The notes under the pieces: generated by a model
Databases searched by the model: none
The model's input: the letters and a program-made list of their open reading frames with translations, nothing else
What the model was told of the DNA's origin: nothing
Shown: piece by piece, positions 24,525-32,134 of the stretch
Position numbering within the stretch: position 1 is the first letter of the stretch
Layout of the letters: each line of letters opens with the position of its first letter
Made by a program: the position numbers and the translations under genes
NCBI GenBank assembly: GCA_017620915.1
Contig: JAFZSK010000065.1
Location: forward strand, 1 to 33,504
DNA length: 33,504 nt
Reading direction: 5' to 3'
Source of the DNA: Clostridia bacterium
GTDB lineage: Bacteria; Bacillota; Clostridia; UBA1212; UBA1255

Positions 24525-25715
24525 TCACTTCTTTTTGCCTTTGGCGGAACTGACGATTATTATTGCCACCGCGGCCACGGCGACAACGCCGCACGCCACG
24601 TACAGCCAGATATAATTATTGCCCTTTTTCTGCTGTTTCTCGGAAGGAACCGCTGCATTGTTCGTAGGAGCCGCCGTAGCCTTGTTCCCTGCGTTTTCAG
24701 TGGGCTCCGCGGCTTTTTCCGTGGCTTTTTCCGTGGGTTTTGAAGTGGGCGCCTGAGTAGGTGCCGGTGTGGCAGTCTTTTTCTTGGCCAAATAGGTCAG
24801 CTTGATATTGTCCAGCATGGTAGTGTTTTCGCCTCTGTTGCCCACACCGACGGCACTGTAATCCGCGCTGATGCGCGCGTTGTCCAGTTCCATGAGCTGC
24901 GTGCCGGCGGCATCCTTGATGACCGCGTGCTTATAATACATGACGTCGCTGTCGCCTTCGTCGCCGTCGGGGTACATGCCGGGTTCGCCGCCGTATTCAA
25001 CGATGGCAAACAGTGCGTCATTTATATAAATATTCACGATGCCCTTGCCGTCGTCTTCGAATCTGAAATTATTCATTCCGCTCGAGTTGAATCCCTCGGG
25101 ATACGCGAGTTCAACGCCCTTGGAGTGTACGAACAATCCGTCCTCCACCCGCGTCTTAACGGATACGCCGATGGTGGAATTGCTCTTGTTGAGAAACACT
25201 CTGATCCCGGAGCCGCCGATGCTGGAGAAGCCCTCTCCCTTGCCGCCGTTTTCACCGTACCAGTCCCATTCGAACATATCGAAAGACTGCTGTGTGCCGG
25301 CATTTTTCGGGTTCGTGACCCGGTACGACGACGGATCGATCATTCTGACGAATATACCGCCCAGCGTGGGGCTGCTGCAGGTGAAATCATAGTCCAGGGA
25401 GAATGTGTATGCTCCGGTAAAGCAGTCGTACGCCACATCGACATCGGTGTGGAAGCCGGCGTATTTGGACAGTTCCGCCACGCCGTCATTGTTAACAACG
25501 CCGTCGCCGCCCGCGGCTCTGATTATCTGCATATTAAAAGTGTCGGTCAGTTCCGTGTCCTCTACATTTGTCCCTTCATCTCCGTCAAATACGTAGGAGA
25601 TCACTTTCTCTTCGTATTCGTCCGCTTCTTCCGCCGCAAACGGCACCGTCAGCAGGGCGAGCAGGAGCGTCATGCAAAGCAGCAACGCCGCCGGTTTGAA
25701 CAGTTTTTTCATCAT
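24525..25715 (-). CDS. Surface beta-sandwich protein with Thr/Pro linker and C-terminal membrane helix
   Basis: The 396-residue protein has a signal peptide (about 1-28). The roughly 285-residue body is beta-rich: ISYVFDGDEGTNVEDTELTD, FSLDYDFTCSSPTLGGIFVRM, GIVNIYINDALFAIVEYGG, MLDNIKLTYL. This resembles concanavalin A-like/LamG or DUF1080-like folds, but no catalytic motif is visible. A Pro/Thr/Lys-rich linker (about 313-364) and a membrane helix with basic GKKK tail end it. GGAGG lies 8 bp before ATG (25715). It follows the GH71/GH99-like gene by 13 bp, so it is probably a polysaccharide-binding partner of that enzyme; the binding target is inferred. Confidence 0.75.
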   Translation of the reverse strand: MMKKLFKPAALLLCMTLLLALLTVPFAAEEADEYEEKVISYVFDGDEGTNVEDTELTDTFNMQIIRAAGGDGVVNNDGVAELSKYAGFHTDVDVAYDCFTGAYTFSLDYDFTCSSPTLGGIFVRMIDPSSYRVTNPKNAGTQQSFDMFEWDWYGENGGKGEGFSSIGGSGIRVFLNKSNSTIGVSVKTRVEDGLFVHSKGVELAYPEGFNSSGMNNFRFEDDGKGIVNIYINDALFAIVEYGGEPGMYPDGDEGDSDVMYYKHAVIKDAAGTQLMELDNARISADYSAVGVGNRGENTTMLDNIKLTYLAKKKTATPAPTQAPTSKPTEKATEKAAEPTENAGNKATAAPTNNAAVPSEKQQKKGNNYIWLYVACGVVAVAAVAIIIVSSAKGKKK

Positions 25716-25728
25716 ATCAGTTTCCTCC

Positions 25729-27756
25729 TTATTGTTCTGATATATTGTTTCTGTTTTTTCTGTTAATTATTACTACGATCACCGCCGCGGCCGCTAAAAG
25801 CAGAGTGGTCGCGCCAACGACTATAACGGGTACCGGCACGCCTGCCTTTTCAGGAGCGTCCGGCAATTCGGGCAATTTTACAGCGGTATCGCGTATCGCG
25901 CTCGAAATGTTCCCGCCGTCTTTAATATACCTGTAATTGAACCGGGAATTCGGCGCGGCGTCGCCCAGATCCATGAATTCCATTATTTCGCCGGAAACGG
26001 TGGAATTGTCCGCCCATTTGAAGTCGAAATTGTCCCGGCCCGCCAGATCGATGAGTGCGCTTTCCACCCGCACTAACATCCGGTTTCCGGCGACGGAATA
26101 ATCCGCCCAGCCTTTACTGTGCCCGCTCCAGTCCGTTCCCGCAAACTCTTCCACGGATAATTTACCGCCGGCGGCGTCAATACTGCGGCCGATCACGAAA
26201 TCGTACCCCTGCCAGCCGCTGTAGTAGTACTGGTCGCTGTCAAAGAACAGATTCATCCAGTTCTGCGTGCCTTCGGCGGTGACAATATCGTCCGCGCATT
26301 CCGCCAGGAAATACGTGTATTTATCGGTCTTCGACACCTTCACGCACAGTATGTCGTTGCGGCCGCTGTCATTGACGATCTTTTCGCCGGAGATCGTTTT
26401 GCTGCTCCGGTGTGCCGTGTCGCCCGCCGTGTCGTAATATACGGGTCCCACCGCGTCGAACTCACTGAGATCTCCCGCTAAATTGACGTCGATGCTGCCC
26501 GTGCCCTTATCCACGGCCCTGACGCCCTTGAAGCGGCGGATGTTCTCCACCATCTGGTAATAATAATTGTCCCGGAACAGCTGGGAGATCGGTTCCACGT
26601 CCCGGCTGAACTCGGCGCTGAAGGCGTCAACGTAATTGCTGCTGCACTGCCAGTCGTCCTCGATAATAGTGTAGCTGTCGGATATGAGCTGCCCGATGCC
26701 CGCGTTCTGCCAGCGCCCGAAAGTGAACTCGTTCCAGCCGGTGATCATCACCAGCGGCGGATCGAGCTCGAACACCCGGTTCCACTGTTCCTGGAACGCG
26801 AGTCCGTCGCCGATAGTGTCCAGTCCGTACCCGAAATCCCCCACACCGCGGGAAGGCTGCTTCCCGTCGTGGAAACTGCGTCCCCGGGATGAATTTGAAT
26901 GGAATCCGGCACTGACAACGATCTGCTCCACCTCTCCCGCGGCGTTTCGGCCCGGTTCCTGGGGGTATTCGGCGATCCAGGGCCACTTAAGTATTCCGTC
27001 GCCGGTAAAGCTGTTGAACGCCCAGGAGCGGCGGAAGGTGAAATATTCCTGCAGTTCCGTGCTGACTTTGGACTTGTTCAAGTTGCCGAGGATCAGCGGC
27101 TTCCCTTCCCACATGAACCACAGATCCGCGTATTCGGGTTTGGAATAGGCGTCTTTATATATGGTTTTGATGTGATTGGCAAGAGTATCTTCTTCGTCTC
27201 CGTTATGGAATACAATTTGCGGCGTATTGCCGCCCTCGTCCCGCACCTTGCGCCAGGTCTTCAGCAGCAGTTTCCAGCAGTTTTCGAAGAGGCCGCCGTT
27301 GTTCGTGGTATCGAGGAACACAAAGTCAATGCCGGCATCCGTCAGCAGCTGGGCATGTTTCCGGTATATCCACTCGTCCAGGTCGGTCCGGTAATAGCCG
27401 AAATACGGCCGTCCCCAGGTGTGGAAACCGTCCAGCGGCGCCATTTCCCATACCGCCTCCACACCGCCGTCCAGGTAAGTCTGGGTGGTGTCGTAAATCG
27501 TCGCGGCCTCATGGCTCATGAACAGAAAATAGAATATGCCCACGTATTTACCGTTGCGCGGGTCTCCGGCTTCGGCGTTGTCCGGAAACACCCGGCCCAG
27601 TTCGTCGGTGCCGGCCCAGGTGTCGGACAATATATCCGCCGGGCCCGTATCGACTTTCCCGGTCCCGGCATCGCCTTGCGCGCAGACGCTTACGATCCCC
27701 AGGCAGAGGCAAAGGGTCAATGCCAGCGACAATATAGTAATTATCTGTTTTTTCAT
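25729..27756 (-). CDS. Secreted GH71/GH99-like glycoside hydrolase, membrane-anchored
   Basis: From ATG at 27756 (AGGAGG eight bases upstream) the product is 675 residues, with a signal peptide (about 1-27). The catalytic part resembles GH71/GH99-like enzymes: YVGIFYFLFM, HTWGRPYFGYYRTDLDEWIYRKHAQLL, GIDFVFLDTTN (Asp149) and ITGWNEFTFGRW (Glu343, in the place where family 99 has NEWHEG). From about residue 450 a CBM9- or DOMON-like beta-sandwich follows (YTYFLAECADDIV, QNWMNLFFDSDQYY, YDFVIGRS). A C-terminal membrane helix (VPVIVVGATTLLLAAAAVIVVI) anchors it. It is the second gene of the operon, 13 bp after the solute-binding protein. Substrate unknown; alpha-mannan or glucan is possible for the clan. 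Confidence 0.7.
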   Translation of the reverse strand: MKKQIITILSLALTLCLCLGIVSVCAQGDAGTGKVDTGPADILSDTWAGTDELGRVFPDNAEAGDPRNGKYVGIFYFLFMSHEAATIYDTTQTYLDGGVEAVWEMAPLDGFHTWGRPYFGYYRTDLDEWIYRKHAQLLTDAGIDFVFLDTTNNGGLFENCWKLLLKTWRKVRDEGGNTPQIVFHNGDEEDTLANHIKTIYKDAYSKPEYADLWFMWEGKPLILGNLNKSKVSTELQEYFTFRRSWAFNSFTGDGILKWPWIAEYPQEPGRNAAGEVEQIVVSAGFHSNSSRGRSFHDGKQPSRGVGDFGYGLDTIGDGLAFQEQWNRVFELDPPLVMITGWNEFTFGRWQNAGIGQLISDSYTIIEDDWQCSSNYVDAFSAEFSRDVEPISQLFRDNYYYQMVENIRRFKGVRAVDKGTGSIDVNLAGDLSEFDAVGPVYYDTAGDTAHRSSKTISGEKIVNDSGRNDILCVKVSKTDKYTYFLAECADDIVTAEGTQNWMNLFFDSDQYYYSGWQGYDFVIGRSIDAAGGKLSVEEFAGTDWSGHSKGWADYSVAGNRMLVRVESALIDLAGRDNFDFKWADNSTVSGEIMEFMDLGDAAPNSRFNYRYIKDGGNISSAIRDTAVKLPELPDAPEKAGVPVPVIVVGATTLLLAAAAVIVVIINRKNRNNISEQ

Positions 27757-27769
27757 TGTCCCCACCTCC

Positions 27770-29167
27770 TCATTCTCTGGTATAGATCGGCCTTTTGCCG
27801 TCGATCACGGCATTGGCGTCTTCCTGAAAGACCGCCAGTTTTTTGAAGAAACGGTCAATGCCCTTGCCTCCGCTGAACTCCCGCACCATCACGGCCGAAA
27901 ACACCGTGCGCATGCGGATATTCTTGTTGTAGATCTCGTTGTCCCCGGAGAGCGCCGCGGTGAAGTCGTCCCGGAGCCCGTCGTCAACGCCTATAAGCGC
28001 CCGTTCCGCATTGTCCCCCGCGAACACCCCGGTGCGCCAGAACGTCTCGCCCCACATATCCCGGTTCGCGGGAATACCGCCGTAATACGAGATCAGTATT
28101 TTCTGACCTTCCGCCGTGAGCGAAAACGCGGCCAGTTTTCCGGCCATATTCTGCTTTGCGGAGGTGACCGGAACCGCGAAGCCTTTTATGAAATCGGTAT
28201 CCGCGATACCGGTGCGGTTTCCGGCGTCCGATTTGGGCAGCGGCAGCAGTACCAGCCGGTTTTCGGCCAGCAGTTCATCTACCTGTTTTCCCGGGTTTAT
28301 GATGGTCTTTTTCTCGGTTTCAAACGAATAGTTGTTGCGCCCTGGCTCGCAGGCGAAGGTGAAGCTCATGGCGCAGATCCGGCTGGAACTGTCCAGCACC
28401 GGACTGTACGCGTAATTATGTGTGTACATGGAATACATCCGCTCCAGCGCCTGCCCCGCGCTGCCCGTTCTCGAAAGATCGAAGCGGCCGTCCGTCAGAT
28501 ACGACCCGGCCAGGAGGTCGCAGTAGTATTGCCACACGTAGTTCATGTAATAGGGCATGTAAACGCCGGCATACGCTTTGCCGTCGCGCCGTCCGGTCAA
28601 TGCCTCCGCCACCGCTTCGAATCCGCTGAGGCTCCAGTCATTATCCGGAAGCGTCACTCCCGCGTCGCCGAACACCCCCGCGTCGGCAATTATTACGGCG
28701 TGGTCATAATTGAACGGTATCATCCGGAGCGTCCCGCTTTCGCTGATCTTAGCGGTATTCCGCGCGCCGCCGGCCAGTTTTTCTTCCGCGATCCCTGCCG
28801 CTTCGAGGTATTGCCCCGCGTCTGTCAGGCTGCTTGCCGCATACAGCAGCATATCGTCCGCGCCGAGCAGCATGCAGTCGATCCCCGCCGTTTCTTTCGG
28901 CAGTTCGCTGTAATACTTTATGCTGACTTTGATTCCCGGTTCGGTCTTGTTAAAGGCGTCAATATACTCCCCGAGGCACCTTTCCAGCGCCTGCTGCCCC
29001 GCGGCCGAGGTCTGATCCTTCTTTACCGCGAGGACGATCGTATCGGCAGGGATAATTTCTTTCCCGGAGCTTTCCTGTTTCGCGCAGCCCCCCGAAAAGG
29101 TCGCCGCGAAGGCCAGCATCGCGGTAAGGATCAGCAATGCTGCAGCACGAACCGATCTGTTTTTCAT
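27770..29167 (-). CDS. Extracellular solute-binding lipoprotein (family 1, sugar type)
   Basis: From ATG at 29167 (AAGGAG upstream) the product is 465 residues with a lipoprotein signal ending FSGGC (cysteine 28). It has the two-lobe layout of family 1 solute-binding proteins: IVLAVKKDQTSAAGQQALERCLGEYIDAFNKTEPGIKVSIKY, then WSLSGFEAVAEAL, LVLLPLPKSD, GFAVPVTSAKQNMAGKLAAFSL. Such proteins deliver oligosaccharides to an ABC importer. No importer permease or ATPase gene is visible in the window, so the partner must be encoded elsewhere, or the protein serves as a sensor or surface binder. It is the first gene of the operon, with a palindromic operator at its promoter. Confidence 0.88.
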   Translation of the reverse strand: MKNRSVRAAALLILTAMLAFAATFSGGCAKQESSGKEIIPADTIVLAVKKDQTSAAGQQALERCLGEYIDAFNKTEPGIKVSIKYYSELPKETAGIDCMLLGADDMLLYAASSLTDAGQYLEAAGIAEEKLAGGARNTAKISESGTLRMIPFNYDHAVIIADAGVFGDAGVTLPDNDWSLSGFEAVAEALTGRRDGKAYAGVYMPYYMNYVWQYYCDLLAGSYLTDGRFDLSRTGSAGQALERMYSMYTHNYAYSPVLDSSSRICAMSFTFACEPGRNNYSFETEKKTIINPGKQVDELLAENRLVLLPLPKSDAGNRTGIADTDFIKGFAVPVTSAKQNMAGKLAAFSLTAEGQKILISYYGGIPANRDMWGETFWRTGVFAGDNAERALIGVDDGLRDDFTAALSGDNEIYNKNIRMRTVFSAVMVREFSGGKGIDRFFKKLAVFQEDANAVIDGKRPIYTRE

Positions 29168-29220
29168 GCTTTTATGCTCCTTCCTGCTTCCTGTCAACAG
29201 ATAATTCCTGATCGCCCTTG

Positions 29221-29250
29221 ATTTTAACATATGTTAATAATAGTACACAA
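29221..29250 (-). promoter_or_regulatory. Promoter of the SBP/GH71-99 operon with 14-bp palindromic operator
   Basis: TTGTGT (29245-29250), 18 bp, TAAAAT (29221-29226) on the minus strand. A perfect palindrome TTAACATATGTTAA (29224-29237) overlaps the -10 box, a classic repressor position. The regulator gene is not in the window. Confidence 0.55.
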
Positions 29251-29309
29251 GGACAATTTAAAACACTCTGTTACTAATTTGCTACGAAATCCGGCCGCAC
29301 GACGGACGG

Positions 29310-29679
29310 CGCTCGCTCATTTTTAGTTTGCAGGCGCCTTCTCTTGTTTTTGGCAGAACGCCAAAACCCGCAGATGTCATAGCAAATCAATAAATAATAA
29401 AAAGTGCTATGACGAGGGTTCCTTCTTTTGAACGGGCAAAAGAACGGTATGACCTTTCAAATCATAGCAAAATCGCAAAATGGTCGGATTGCTATGATGA
29501 TTCTGGCCTTAACAGTTCGATACACATCGTTATTTAATAAGATACAGGTGAATTGACAGAAATAGAAGCCGCCTTATGCCAAAAAACGAGGACAACAAGC
29601 CTGATATGTCATAGCAAAAATAAAATAACGCCCGTTTGCTATGATGTCGGCACTTTTTTGATCTGAAAATGAGCGAGCG
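29310..29679. repeat. Hairpin-site cluster C bounded by 14-bp inverted repeats
   Basis: This fills the gene-free stretch 29251-29755. CGCTCGCTCATTTT (29310-29323) and AAAATGAGCGAGCG (29666-29679) are perfect inverted repeats bounding the cluster. Inside are three 38-bp sites: 29376-29413, 29461-29498 and 29608-29645. Left arms are GTCATAGCAA, ATCATAGCAA and GTCATAGCAA; right arms are GTGCTATGAC, TTGCTATGAT and TTGCTATGAT (one mismatch in the first and third sites). Each core is 18 bases: 29386-29403, 29471-29488 and 29618-29635. Starts are 85 and 147 bp apart. GGCGCCTTCTC is at 29333-29343 and AAAAAACGAGG at 29581-29591, both shared with clusters A and B although the arms differ. The layout resembles a small non-autonomous mobile element, but no transposase is seen. 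Confidence 0.85.
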
Positions 29680-29720
29680 TTGCTTATCGCACAGCCGTCG
29701 CATTAAAACAGAGCCTCGGC

Positions 29721-29749
29721 TTGCGCAACTAACAAAAAAGTAGTATTAT
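29721..29749 (+). promoter_or_regulatory. Promoter of glycerophosphodiesterase gene, probably leaderless
   Basis: TTGCGC (29721-29726), 17 bp, TATTAT (29744-29749). The ATG of the gene starts at 29756, where transcription would begin, leaving no room for a ribosome binding site. Confidence 0.5.
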
Positions 29750-29755
29750 AAATAC

Positions 29756-31303
29756 ATGATCAGATATACCAAACTAAACAAAATAATAAAACTTTCATCG
29801 GTGGTCGGCATTGTCCTCGCCGCGGCAATATTGTTGACTCTGGCAGGCTGCAGCAGAAAAGTAAACGTCTCCGGCGTAAAGATCGGCGGCGTGGCGCTGG
29901 AAGAACTGCGTATTTATATGGAATTGACCGGAGATACGGACCTCCGGCGCGCCGAAAAAGCCGAAGAACTCAGTACGCACGTAAATACGCTGTTGACGCA
30001 GGCCGGAGGCAAAGCGCTGGAGCTCGCCGACAGCGCGCCCGACGGCGATCCCGCCCTTATATTCACCGAGACTGCCGCCAAGGGCTACGACGATTATACT
30101 GTTCGGCTCGGTTCCAGCGGGCAGGTACTGTTTGAGGGCGGCAGCAAATGGGCACTAAAAATGGCATTCAGCGCGTTCCTGGAGGCATATGTGCTGAACG
30201 GAAAAGGCATTGACGCCGAGACCGCCGCGGCGGAAGGGATCCGTCCCGGAGAACCGCTCATTGACTACATCGCCCCGGACCGGGACGCGTATATCAACGA
30301 CCCCTCGCTGCTCCCCTTTCACTGGCGGGGCGAATGGTCGCCGCCGGCCGAAATGCTGGACTATGATGCAAAAGTCGCCTGCCTGGAACGCAAAGAAAAC
30401 CGCCACGTGTTCACTGCCTCCCACCGCGGCGACTGGCAGCGGTACCCGGAAAATTCCATCGAAGCGATCATCTCCGTTTGGGCAATGGGTGGTGACTGTG
30501 TTGAGATCGACCTGCACTTCACGAAGGACAAGGTACCGGTGGTCCTGCACGACTCCTCGCTTTCGCGGACAACAGATTTCGCGGACAAAGCAGGCAAAAA
30601 CGGCCTGCCCGAATCCGACAAGATCGGCGACTGGACGCTGGAGCAGGTGCGGCAACTGCGCCTGAAAGAAGGCAAAGGCGGCAATGACGCGGCGGTCACC
30701 CCGTACCTCATCCCCACGCTGGAAGAATGCCTTGTGGCCGCGCGGGGCCGCTTTTTCTACATCCTGGACAAGCCGAAGGCCTGGCGTTACGCCAAATTGC
30801 CTGACATAGAGGAGCTCCAGCCCCTCAGCAAAAAGCGCTACCTGGCGCCTTATATGGAGCGCGCGGAAAATTTCGAATCCGTGCTCATCGCTTACGGCAC
30901 CATCGACGAGACTGAGGAAGGCACGCTGGACGCGGACGAGGCGCTGAAGATCCAGCAGTATATCTACGATACCTACGGCCGCAAAATGTTTTTCTTCCTG
31001 AGAGGCTGGACGGACCGCGGCACCGCCGGACCGTACGCGGAAACGCTGGAAAACGGGTCGCTCTCTAACTCCGGCGTGATCGTGAACGGCGGCTTCGTTG
31101 GCGCCGACACCGAAATGGCCAAAACCATCCGGGCACTCACGAAGACCCACCCGTACACGTTCTTCGGGAGTTGGACACTTGACGCCGGCAATGATCACGA
31201 GGAGGTCTGGGACAAGATGTACAAAGTGGGCCTCCGGGGCATGATGACCGACGATATCATGCGGCTGGTCAAGCGGGCCGCCGAACTGGGCGGATATGTT
31301 TAA
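29756..31303 (+). CDS. Glycerophosphodiester phosphodiesterase lipoprotein with extra N-terminal domain
   Basis: The 515-residue protein has a lipoprotein signal ending LAGC (cysteine 32). Residues about 35-165 (LEELRIYMELTGD, YDDYTVRLGSSGQVLFEGGSKWALKMAFSAFLE) resemble the small N-terminal domain found before alpha-glucuronidase or hexosaminidase barrels. The catalytic GDPD domain follows: SHRGDWQRYPENSIEAI (His223, Arg224, Glu232), CVEIDLHFTKDKVPVVLHDSSLSRTTD (Glu250, Asp252, His265), all family signature residues. It should cleave glycerophosphodiesters or related teichoic-acid/lipid head groups outside the cell. No Shine-Dalgarno is visible, and a -10 box lies 6 bp before the ATG, so translation may be leaderless. 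Next possible Met starts lie inside the mature protein. Confidence 0.88.
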   Translation: MIRYTKLNKIIKLSSVVGIVLAAAILLTLAGCSRKVNVSGVKIGGVALEELRIYMELTGDTDLRRAEKAEELSTHVNTLLTQAGGKALELADSAPDGDPALIFTETAAKGYDDYTVRLGSSGQVLFEGGSKWALKMAFSAFLEAYVLNGKGIDAETAAAEGIRPGEPLIDYIAPDRDAYINDPSLLPFHWRGEWSPPAEMLDYDAKVACLERKENRHVFTASHRGDWQRYPENSIEAIISVWAMGGDCVEIDLHFTKDKVPVVLHDSSLSRTTDFADKAGKNGLPESDKIGDWTLEQVRQLRLKEGKGGNDAAVTPYLIPTLEECLVAARGRFFYILDKPKAWRYAKLPDIEELQPLSKKRYLAPYMERAENFESVLIAYGTIDETEEGTLDADEALKIQQYIYDTYGRKMFFFLRGWTDRGTAGPYAETLENGSLSNSGVIVNGGFVGADTEMAKTIRALTKTHPYTFFGSWTLDAGNDHEEVWDKMYKVGLRGMMTDDIMRLVKRAAELGGYV

Positions 31304-31311
31304 AACAAAAA

Positions 31312-31335
31312 ACCGCAGAGATCTCTCCCTGCGGT
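31312..31335 (-). terminator. Rho-independent terminator after the L,D-transpeptidase gene
   Basis: ACCGCAG (31312-31318) pairs with CTGCGGT (31329-31335). On the minus strand the stem is followed by TTTTTTG TTTT. It lies between two convergent genes, so it may also slow plus-strand transcription. Confidence 0.8.
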
Positions 31336-31354
31336 AAAATATGTTCGCCGCGCT

Positions 31355-32134
31355 TTACCAGCTTATCTCCGCTTTTCCGGTGAGCGCCTCCACCGTATCG
31401 ATCACTACGACGCAATCCGGATCGACCCGCTCAAGAATAAGCCTCATGATGTTCTCGGGCACCGATACGCAGCCGCCCGTATAGGGTTTGACCGGGCCGA
31501 GACAGTGTAGAAAGATCGCCGACCCGCGTCCGGGCGTGCCGTCCTCATTAAAGCTGATGTTCAGGCAATACTGATACTGGTACTCGTAGTCGACAATGTG
31601 CTCGCTGTCAGTGAGATCAAGGTTCGGATAGTCTGCAATGTCTACCATCTCGTTATAATGCATCCCATCGCGCACGTCGCCGGACCAGTAGGTGTTGTCC
31701 GTCACCTTTATGTACGGGATCGCGCAGCCGGGGTCCGCGGCAATTCCAAACGCCTTATTAAACTTATAAACACCTATAGGGGTCTGGCCGCAGCCCTCAG
31801 CGTGGTCGGCGTCAAGGCACAGGCCGTTCTTCCCGACGTATCCCGGCGTCGACAGGATCTGCTTCCAGTTGCCGTCCTGGTCGCGCTCGTGCATCGATAC
31901 CGTGGCGGTGGTTTTGTCCATGCCCATTCCGGCGACAATAAACAGCTGCTTCACCGAGCTGTCCTTTGCGGCGGGAAGCGCCTTCACCCAGTCGGGCGAA
32001 TCAGTCTCATGCTGGGTCGAAGAATGAATACTGTCGCTCCCCCGGCCCCGCGGAACAGCGGAGCACGCGGCAAACGAAAACAGTGCTATGCTCGCGGTCA
32101 AAATACTTAATAGCCTTTGAATTGATCTTTTCAT
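31355..32134 (-). CDS. L,D-transpeptidase (YkuD family) lipoprotein
   Basis: The 259-residue protein has a lipoprotein signal ending FAAC (cysteine 24) and a YkuD catalytic domain (about 62-250). TPIGVYKF and the catalytic motif HCLGPVKPYTGGCVSVPE with His210 and Cys222 are present. It should form 3-3 peptide cross-links in the wall or attach proteins to peptidoglycan, on the outer side of the membrane. AAAGGAG lies before the ATG. The gene overlaps the stop of the SpaA-like adhesin by 4 bp (ATGA), so the enzyme and the surface protein are made together. A strong terminator follows at 31312-31335. Confidence 0.9.
   Translation of the reverse strand: MKRSIQRLLSILTASIALFSFAACSAVPRGRGSDSIHSSTQHETDSPDWVKALPAAKDSSVKQLFIVAGMGMDKTTATVSMHERDQDGNWKQILSTPGYVGKNGLCLDADHAEGCGQTPIGVYKFNKAFGIAADPGCAIPYIKVTDNTYWSGDVRDGMHYNEMVDIADYPNLDLTDSEHIVDYEYQYQYCLNISFNEDGTPGRGSAIFLHCLGPVKPYTGGCVSVPENIMRLILERVDPDCVVVIDTVEALTGKAEISW

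Noticed and set aside
27536-29221. 561-codon plus-strand open frame opposite the binding protein
   Set aside because: It mirrors high-GC codons of a clear lipoprotein and has no recognisable motif or ribosome binding site.
29376-29645. CRISPR array
   Set aside because: Repeats are inverted arms around a core, irregularly spaced, only three per cluster, and no cas genes are visible.
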